This document shows positions 5,878 through 10,929 of a stretch of 10,929 nt of DNA, one piece after another. Numbering within the stretch: position 1 is the stretch's first letter; every line of letters starts with the position of its first letter. Under the pieces are notes generated by a model, which saw nothing but the letters and a program-made list of their open reading frames with translations, ran no database searches and was not told the DNA's origin. The translations under genes and the position numbers were made by a program. Source of the stretch: Candidatus Egerieicola pullicola (GTDB lineage: Bacteria; Bacillota; Clostridia; Oscillospirales; Ruminococcaceae); assembly GCA_018712465.1 (NCBI GenBank), contig DVGY01000079.1, positions 1 through 10,929 of the forward strand, read 5' to 3'.

Positions 5878-6213
5878 TACTTCTCCCAGTATGAAGGAAT
5901 GCTGGATTCCCCCATCACGGAAATCACCCTATGGCACGGCGGCTACGACGTCACCTTCTCCGATCCGGATCTGTTGAATTCGTGGGAGAAGGGATTGGAG
6001 CAGCTCCAGCTGCAAAAAAACGGGGTGCAACTGCTCTCCGCCGGCGGGGAAAGCGACCAGGTGGTGATCCGCACCGAAACCGGGGAATACCTGCTGACCC
6101 GGGTGGGGGACGAGATGATGATCGGCTCCTTCTGGTTTACCCTCAACGATCCGGATTACTTCCCCTTTGAAGAAACCTTTCTGGAAGCCGCCCAGCGCCA
6201 GGGGCTGGAGTAA
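5755..6213 (+). CDS. Small membrane-anchored extracytoplasmic protein, paralogue C (unknown function)
   Basis: A 152-residue protein of unknown function. The ATG at 5755 follows GAAAGGAAG (5738-5746) and was preferred over a GTG at 5746, which has no spaced ribosome-binding site. The N-terminal 41 residues are almost identical to paralogue B: a lysine-rich start, then a helix at 11-33 including the LLGC sequence. The outer domain keeps YEGMLDSPITEITL, which is closer to paralogue A than to B, VTFSDPDLLNSWEKGLEQLQLQK, RTETGEYLL and FPFEETFLEAAQRQGLE. The middle matches B only weakly. The mixed resemblance (anchor like B, outer motifs like A) suggests C kept more of the ancestral outer domain. 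It is second in the B-C bicistron. No clean terminator follows, and secG has its own promoter about 70 bases after the stop. Confidence 0.85.
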   Translation: MTKAKTKTKKIILLVVATLLVLLILLGCVILWVPGFWHPIDYFSQYEGMLDSPITEITLWHGGYDVTFSDPDLLNSWEKGLEQLQLQKNGVQLLSAGGESDQVVIRTETGEYLLTRVGDEMMIGSFWFTLNDPDYFPFEETFLEAAQRQGLE

Positions 6214-6282
6214 TTTGTCCAGCTATCCTAAAAAACGGCGTTACTTTTTTCTAAAATCTTACCCAAAGCCCCCAATTTCCCC

Positions 6283-6311
6283 TTGCATTTTGCCGCCGGG
6301 TATGCTACAAT
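6283..6311 (+). promoter_or_regulatory. secG promoter (extended -10)
   Basis: TTGCAT (6283-6288), a 17-bp spacer, then TACAAT (6306-6311) with TGC immediately before it. The transcript should start near 6318, about 29 bases before secG. Confidence 0.8.
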
Positions 6312-6346
6312 ATCATAGGTTACCATAAAAACAGGGAGGCAACTTC

Positions 6347-6598
6347 ATGTCAGTCATTGAAATCATCAGCGGCATTTTGCTGTTGGTATCCTGCGTGGTT
6401 ATTATTTTTACTATCATGCTTCAGGAAAGCAAACAGGCAAACGGCCTGAATGCTTTGGATGGCGGCGCTTCCGAAACCTATGTCAGCCGTTACGGTGCAA
6501 AAACCAAGGAAAAATTTTACGCAAAGCTCACCAAGATTTTGGCTGTGATTTTCTTTGTGGTCAGCCTGATCGTGGACCTGGTGATTAAATTTTTCTAA
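6347..6598 (+). CDS. secG: Protein translocase subunit SecG
   Basis: An 83-residue accessory subunit of the SecYEG preprotein channel. GGGAGG (6334-6339) lies 7 bases before the ATG. Two membrane helices (about residues 4-25 and 63-83) flank a cytoplasmic loop. The family signature LQESK directly after helix 1 (25-29) and the glycine-rich LDGGASET (37-44) are clear, and the second half AKLTKILAVIFFVVSL matches the conserved second helix. The length is normal for Firmicutes SecG. It is followed by rnr, a common Firmicutes order, although a terminator-like hairpin lies between them. Having secDF only 1.3 kb upstream is less usual. Confidence 0.95.
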   Translation: MSVIEIISGILLLVSCVVIIFTIMLQESKQANGLNALDGGASETYVSRYGAKTKEKFYAKLTKILAVIFFVVSLIVDLVIKFF

Positions 6599-6638
6599 GG
6601 TTGGGTTTCCCAGTGTCCGGCATTACAGCAGCAAGTAG

Positions 6639-6677
6639 ATCCCTGCATGGAACATATTTCCGGCAGGGATTTTCTTT
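6639..6677 (+). terminator. Probable terminator between secG and rnr
   Basis: ATCCCTGC (6639-6646) pairs with GCAGGGAT (6663-6670). Inside it GGAA (6649-6652) pairs with TTCC (6658-6661). TTTCTTT follows. The T-run is interrupted by one C, so some transcripts may read through into rnr, for which I see no convincing promoter of its own. Confidence 0.65.
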
Positions 6678-6732
6678 GGGCGGATTGCCCGTGTTGGAAG
6701 TGGACAGAATGAAACAGTGAAAGGGAATGAGT

Positions 6733-8865
6733 ATGGAGCAGCAACAGGAGTATTGGCGGCAGCGGATCACCGGGTATTTGACCGGCCGCAAAGAGGGAGC
6801 CGCTTATCGGGAATTATTCTTGAAATGCGGAGGAAAGGACAAGGACCGCACCGCCTTTTCCACCGCCTTGGACAGTATGGTGCGGGAAGGAATTCTTTAC
6901 GAGCGCAACGCCCGGTTTTTTGACCCGGCGGCCATCGGGATGTTTACCGCTACCGTGGTGAAGGTGAACCGCACCTTTGGCTTCGTTCGGGAAACCAAAG
7001 AAGACGGCACCACCCAGGACTATTTTGTCCCCGGGCGGTTCTTTTTGGGCGCACTGCCGGGAGATACGGTGCTTTGCCGGAAGCTTCCCGGCCGGGGAGA
7101 ATCCCCGGAAGGCCAGATCGACCGGATCCTGGCTCAGGGCAGCAGTGAATTCACCGGCACCTTGATTCGCAAGGACGGCCGGTGGTTCCTCCATCCGGAC
7201 AAGCTGATGAAGGACGATATGCCTATGGCCAACGTCCAGGTGCAGGGTTACCACGATGGGGATAAAGTGTTAGCCCGGATCACCCACCGGGGTCACCGGC
7301 ACAGCGAACACCGGGCAGAAATCGTGGCCGGATTCGGCAGTGCGGACACCGCCAAGGCTTGTGCCGACAGCCTGCTGGCACTGCAGGGAATTGAAAAGAC
7401 CTTTTCTCCCCAGGTAGCGGATCAGGCCAAGGCTTTGTCTCAGCGGGGCATCTGTCCCCAGGACCTGGAAGGCCGGGCAGATCTGCGGGAAGAGATCATC
7501 TTCACCATCGACGGAGCTGATTCTTTGGATTTGGACGACGCCGTCAGCCTTCATCCCTTGGAAGAAGGGGGTTGGCAGCTGGGAGTGCACATTGCCGATG
7601 TGTCCCACTATGTCCGTCCCGGCACCGTGCTGGATACCGAAGCCTTCCACCGAGGCACCAGCATTTACTACGCCGATCAGGTAATCCCCATGCTCCCCAA
7701 GGAGCTGAGCAACGGCATTTGTTCGTTGAATCCAGGGGAGGACCGGCTGGCTTTCTCCGCCATTATGACATTGGATGAACACGGCGAACTCACCGATTAC
7801 TTCTTCCAGAAGTCGGTGATTCGCAGCCGGGTGAAGGGTGTATACAGCGAGGTCAACGATATTTTGGGAGGCACTGCTTCTCCCGAAATTTTGGAGAAGT
7901 ACCGGGAAGTGATTCCCACCCTGGAAATGATGTATCAGGTGGCTCAGCTGCGGGAAAAGATCAAGCGCCGTCGGGGCGCCCCGGAAATCGAGACCCACGA
8001 AGGCAAGTTGATTTTGGACGAAAACGGCAAGTGCGTGGATGTAAAGCTGTACCAAACCGGCGTCAGCCAGGGGATGATTGAGGAATTCATGCTCTTGGCC
8101 AACGAAGCCTGCGCTGCCACCGGCCGGAAGTTGGAACTGCCCTTCATTTATCGGATTCACCAGCCTCCCACGGCGGAAAAGCTGGAGGATTTGAATATGG
8201 TGCTGAAATCCTTGCAGGTGCCCAGCCACCATCTGAAGCCCGGGGTACCTCCCGGCGCTCTGGCAGAAGTTTTGCGCAGCGTCAAGGGGCAGCCGGTATT
8301 CCCCATTGTCAACATTCAGTTGCTGCGCAGTATGTCCAAGGCCTGCTACGACACCAATCCGGTGGGCCACTATGGTTTGGCATTGAAGGACTACGCTCAC
8401 TTTACCTCTCCCATCCGCCGGTACCCCGATTTGGCGGTGCACCGGATTCTCACCCAGGCTTTGGCTGGGGAGGACCGGCACCATCTCCGGGACGAGTACC
8501 ACACCTTCACAGAGCAGGCGGCTTCTCACTCTTCCGCTGCGGAAGTCACCGCCATGCGGCTGGAACGGGATTGCGATGATTTCTACAAAGCCGAGTATAT
8601 GACGGGCCATCTGGGAGAAGAGTTTGACGGCATCATTTCCGGCGCTGCTCCCTATGGCATTTACGTGGAGCTACCCAATACCGTGGAAGGATTGGTGCGG
8701 GTGGACGATTTGATCCCCGAAGGGGAGTACCGCTATGACGGGATGTTCACCTATACCGAAGTCCATGGCCGGGCCCAGTACCGGGTGGGTGACCCCATCC
8801 GGGTACGGTGCGCGAAAGCCGAGGTCAGCAGCGGAAATGTGGATTTCGTGCCGGTAAAGGCCTGA
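6733..8865 (+). CDS. rnr: Ribonuclease R (3'-5' exoribonuclease)
   Basis: A 710-residue cytoplasmic RNase II/RNB-family exonuclease that degrades structured RNA processively from the 3' end and takes part in rRNA and tmRNA-linked quality control. Two in-frame ATGs compete: AAGGGA (6721-6726) abuts the one at 6727 but is 6 bases from 6733, so 6733 is preferred. Domains in order: an N-terminal winged-helix region (about 1-65), cold-shock domain 1 (about 70-130, VNRTFGFVRE), cold-shock domain 2 (about 138-210), the RNB catalytic domain (about 250-580), and a C-terminal S1 domain (about 628-705). The metal-binding aspartates appear in DGADSLDLDD as D260, D266, D268 and D269, with exactly the spacing of D201/207/209/210 in E. 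coli RNase II. FTSPIRRYPDL (557-567) is the second family hallmark. It lacks the long lysine-rich tail of E. coli RNase R. smpB, a frequent downstream neighbour, is absent. Confidence 0.96.
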   Translation: MEQQQEYWRQRITGYLTGRKEGAAYRELFLKCGGKDKDRTAFSTALDSMVREGILYERNARFFDPAAIGMFTATVVKVNRTFGFVRETKEDGTTQDYFVPGRFFLGALPGDTVLCRKLPGRGESPEGQIDRILAQGSSEFTGTLIRKDGRWFLHPDKLMKDDMPMANVQVQGYHDGDKVLARITHRGHRHSEHRAEIVAGFGSADTAKACADSLLALQGIEKTFSPQVADQAKALSQRGICPQDLEGRADLREEIIFTIDGADSLDLDDAVSLHPLEEGGWQLGVHIADVSHYVRPGTVLDTEAFHRGTSIYYADQVIPMLPKELSNGICSLNPGEDRLAFSAIMTLDEHGELTDYFFQKSVIRSRVKGVYSEVNDILGGTASPEILEKYREVIPTLEMMYQVAQLREKIKRRRGAPEIETHEGKLILDENGKCVDVKLYQTGVSQGMIEEFMLLANEACAATGRKLELPFIYRIHQPPTAEKLEDLNMVLKSLQVPSHHLKPGVPPGALAEVLRSVKGQPVFPIVNIQLLRSMSKACYDTNPVGHYGLALKDYAHFTSPIRRYPDLAVHRILTQALAGEDRHHLRDEYHTFTEQAASHSSAAEVTAMRLERDCDDFYKAEYMTGHLGEEFDGIISGAAPYGIYVELPNTVEGLVRVDDLIPEGEYRYDGMFTYTEVHGRAQYRVGDPIRVRCAKAEVSSGNVDFVPVKA

Positions 8866-8913
8866 GAGCGCTGGAGGATTTGTTGCCTCTTGCCCTCGAA
8901 TGAGCTGCACAAT

Positions 8914-8965
8914 AAAACGCCCAGAGTCTTGAAGTTTTTTCACTTCGTAGATTTCGGGCGTTTTT
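8914..8965 (+). terminator. Large intrinsic terminator after rnr (possibly bidirectional)
   Basis: AAAACGCCC (8914-8922) pairs with GGGCGTTTT (8956-8964), and five T end at 8965. A second hairpin nests inside: GAAGT (8931-8935) with ACTTC (8942-8946). The A-run on the left side would provide a T-run on the other strand. It isolates rnr from the MATE gene and shows that the MATE reading frame cannot start at the in-frame TTG at 8890. Confidence 0.8.
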
Positions 8966-9006
8966 ATACGTATTGTAATTACTATTTCCACAGGGAGATG
9001 GAAGAA

Positions 9007-10362
9007 ATGAGCCAAAAAAGCCTGACCCAAGGCCCAGTGATGAAAACCATGCTGCTCTTCGCTCTGCCCTTGGTGTTAGGGGATCTGCTGCAGCAGTGCT
9101 ACAACATCGCCGACACCTTGGTGGTGAGCCGGGCCATCGGCCCTGACGCCTTGGCTGCCGTCGGAAGCGCCTTCACTCTGATGACCTTTTTGACCTCTAT
9201 TTTGCTGGGGCTGTGTTTGGGCAGTGGGGCGGTGTTCTCCATGCGGTTTGGGGAACAGGATTACGGCGGCCTGCGCCGGGCGGTGACCTCCTCCTTTGTT
9301 CTCATCGGGGCCCTGAGTCTGGGTCTGACGGTGTTGGTGTTTGCTGGGATGGAGGTAATCCTCTGGATCATGCAGGTGCCGGATTCTCTGACAGGCATGA
9401 TGAAGGACTACCTTTACGCCATCTTCTGGGGCATCCCCGCCACCTTTCTTTACAACTACGCCGCCTCGCTGCTTCGAGGGGTGGGCAATTCTGTGGTGCC
9501 CTTGGCATTTTTGGCCTTTTCAGCGGTGCTGAATGTGGCTTTGGACTTGTGGTTCGTGCTGGGCTTCGGCTGGGGAATTGCCGGGGCAGCTTGGGCCACT
9601 GTTATCTCCCAGTATCTGTCTGGGGTGGGGCTGTGCGGCTATACCCTGCTGAAGTACCCCTGGCTGCTGCCCAAAGGAGAGGAACTGAAGGTGACCCGCA
9701 AGGGCGTCCGGGAGATTGCCGGTTATTCCCTGCTGACCTGTGTCCAGCAGTCAGTGATGAATTTCGGCATTTTAATGGTCCAGGGATTGGTAAACTCCTT
9801 TGGCCCCACGGTGATGGCGGCCTTTGCGGCGGCAGTGAAAATCGACGCCTTCGCTTACCTGCCGGTGCAGGATTTCGGCAACGCCTTTTCCACCTTTGCC
9901 GCTCAGAACTATGGGGCGGGGCAGACCCAGCGGTTGAAGCAGGGATTCCGAGGGGCGGTGCTGGCTTCTCTGGGTTTTGGGCTGGCTACTTCGATTTTGG
10001 TGTGGTTCTTTGCCGGACTGTTGATGGGCCTGTTTGTGGATCCCAGTCAAACTGAAATTGTGATCCAAGGGGTAAACTACCTGCAGATTGAAGGAGCGTT
10101 CTATTGGGGCATTGGCTGGCTGTTTTTATGGTATGGTCTATACCGGGGCGTGGGCAAGCCGGGGATGTCGGTGGTACTGACGGTGATCTCTCTGGGCAGC
10201 CGGGTGGCGCTGGCCTACGCTCTCTGTCCGGAGTGGCTGTTGGGAGTAAGCGGCATCTGGTGGGCAGTGCCCATTGGGTGGTTTTTGGCGGACGCCGTAG
10301 GGTTTGGTTACTATTGGAACAAGCGCAAGAAGTTGTTTCTTCGAGAAAAATCGGAAGGGTGA
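9007..10362 (+). CDS. MATE-family multidrug/cation antiporter
   Basis: A 451-residue inner-membrane protein of the MATE family, which exports organic cations or drugs in exchange for Na+ or H+. AGGGAG (8992-8997) abuts an ATG at 8998 but is 9 bases from the ATG at 9007, so 9007 is preferred. The reading frame extends upstream to 8890, but that part crosses a terminator. The order of hydrophobic stretches fits 12 helices in two six-helix lobes. N-lobe features are LQQCYNIADTLVVSRAIG (residues 28-45), ALAAVG and LLRGVGNSVVPL. C-lobe counterparts are NYGAGQ and YRGVGKPGMSVVL, showing the internal repeat. It most resembles the YpnP/MepA-type branch common in Clostridia. The substrate cannot be told from sequence. 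The gene ends 3 bases from the stop of the opposing gene. Confidence 0.92.
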   Translation: MSQKSLTQGPVMKTMLLFALPLVLGDLLQQCYNIADTLVVSRAIGPDALAAVGSAFTLMTFLTSILLGLCLGSGAVFSMRFGEQDYGGLRRAVTSSFVLIGALSLGLTVLVFAGMEVILWIMQVPDSLTGMMKDYLYAIFWGIPATFLYNYAASLLRGVGNSVVPLAFLAFSAVLNVALDLWFVLGFGWGIAGAAWATVISQYLSGVGLCGYTLLKYPWLLPKGEELKVTRKGVREIAGYSLLTCVQQSVMNFGILMVQGLVNSFGPTVMAAFAAAVKIDAFAYLPVQDFGNAFSTFAAQNYGAGQTQRLKQGFRGAVLASLGFGLATSILVWFFAGLLMGLFVDPSQTEIVIQGVNYLQIEGAFYWGIGWLFLWYGLYRGVGKPGMSVVLTVISLGSRVALAYALCPEWLLGVSGIWWAVPIGWFLADAVGFGYYWNKRKKLFLREKSEG

Positions 10363-10367
10363 TTTTT
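10346..10367. terminator. Weak bidirectional stem between convergent genes
   Basis: AAAAATC (10346-10352) pairs with GATTTTT (10361-10367) around an 8-base loop. It overlaps the MATE stop codon and the opposing gene's stop codon. It has an A-run on one side and a T-run on the other, so it could work in both directions, but the stem has a single G-C pair and would be weak. Confidence 0.3.
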
Positions 10368-10929
10368 ACCGGGAGAAACTTTCCTCTGCCGGAACCCCGC
10401 CTCGAAGCACCCACCGCACCAGTTTGGTGGCCAAGCCCCCGGCCAGAAACAGCAGGGTAAACCAGAGGCTGAAAAACAGATCCAGCTCAAGGGATTGGAG
10501 CAGCGTTTGGCGGATTACCGCAACGGTCCAAGCTGTTTGGGGCAAGGGAAAGGCCAGGTAGGGAAAATAGAACACCCCTAAGCCGAACACCAGCATGGAC
10601 AGCAAAAATACCAGGGGTATGGCTTTTAGATAATCCTGCCACCCTTTGGGGCGTTTCTTTTCCCAGGCCCAGCCCAGCAGGGATGCGGCGAGGTAAAGGG
10701 AAAGGAGGCCGGCTGGGAGCAGGAAAATCATCCAGAGCAGCTGGCGGTCTTGGCTGCGATCCAGATAAAGCAGGCTCAGCCCCAGGGCCACCGTCAGAAA
10801 ATAAAGGAAAACATACCGCAGGCTCTTTACTGTCCCTTCTTTTTCAAGGGAGGGAGTCGCTTGGGGATGGAACCAAGGAATCAGCATAGCTAGGCAAAAC
10901 AGCACAAAGGACAGCAGAATCCCGATCAG
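10366..10929 (-). CDS. Polytopic membrane protein of unknown function, 5' end outside window
   Basis: The frame is open on the minus strand from the right edge to a TAA at 10368-10366. The GTG at 10905 lies in the middle of a hydrophobic run (LIGILLSFVLFCLAMLIPW), so it is not the true start and the gene continues off the window. About five membrane segments are visible: the edge segment, VFLYFLTVALGLSLLYL, LLWMIFLLPAGLLSLYLAAS, a segment containing AIPLVFLLSMLVFGLG, and a last one around FFSLWFTLLFLAGGL. Short loops and a basic final segment (TKLVRWVLRGG) follow. I recognise no family signature or catalytic motif. Composition matches its neighbours. It converges on the MATE gene with a 3-base gap. 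Confidence 0.75.
   Translation of the reverse strand: MIGILLSFVLFCLAMLIPWFHPQATPSLEKEGTVKSLRYVFLYFLTVALGLSLLYLDRSQDRQLLWMIFLLPAGLLSLYLAASLLGWAWEKKRPKGWQDYLKAIPLVFLLSMLVFGLGVFYFPYLAFPLPQTAWTVAVIRQTLLQSLELDLFFSLWFTLLFLAGGLATKLVRWVLRGGVPAEESFSR

Noticed and set aside
6226..6252. A-run/T-run around ACGGCGTTAC as a terminator for paralogue C
   Set aside because: Only the A6/T6 ends pair; the centre is mismatched and not GC-rich.
7270..8610. Minus-strand frame opposite rnr
   Set aside because: It is a shadow frame; the plus strand carries all RNase R motifs without interruption.
8890..9006. Extended N-terminus of the MATE protein from TTG 8890
   Set aside because: The extension is encoded across the intrinsic terminator at 8914-8965 and adds a segment not expected in the family.
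10903..10905. GTG as the start of the right-edge gene
   Set aside because: The hydrophobic segment continues upstream to the window edge without a stop, so the gene starts outside.

Overview
The window looks like chromosome from a Gram-positive anaerobe of the class Clostridia, probably a gut Oscillospiraceae-type organism. The evidence is separate secD and secF genes joined by an ATGA overlap, a secG-rnr neighbourhood as in other Firmicutes, GC-rich codon use, and sigma-A type promoters with 17-bp spacers, several with a TGn extension. The taxonomic call is an inference; there is no rRNA or tRNA in the window.

Layout from left to right. (1) The left edge holds the AT-rich 3' end of a gene that resembles the C-terminal half of a papain-like (C39-like) cysteine peptidase. 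(2) A small membrane-anchored protein of unknown function follows (325-897, paralogue A). (3) purB, adenylosuccinate lyase, has its own promoter. (4) A secD-secF operon follows, with a perfect consensus promoter, a strongly structured leader and a clean Rho-independent terminator. (5) Two tandem paralogues of the small anchored protein (5251-5733 and 5755-6213, B and C) lie under their own promoter. (6) secG has its own promoter and is followed by a terminator-like hairpin and rnr (RNase R). (7) A bulky hairpin terminator separates rnr from a MATE-family multidrug/Na+ antiporter gene. (8) A membrane-protein gene converges on the MATE gene with a 3-bp gap and runs off the right edge.

Functionally most of the window is housekeeping: one purine/AMP biosynthesis step, three subunits of the Sec protein-export machinery, and an RNA-quality-control exonuclease. 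The part least explained by known biology is the three-member family of small N-terminally anchored proteins flanking secDF. They share a membrane anchor layout, a central motif (YEGxLDSPITEITL-like) and a C-terminal motif (PFEETY-x-LAAQR-x-G-like). B and C are a recent duplication with a nearly frozen anchor and a diverged outer domain. A 15-bp word upstream of the secD -35 box reappears, as its reverse complement and within a perfect dyad, upstream of the -35 box of the B-C pair. This could mean shared regulation. I saw no CRISPR array, RNA gene, insertion sequence or phage gene. No gene-free stretch exceeds 300 bases; the longest, 5023-5250, holds a terminator, a dyad and a promoter.
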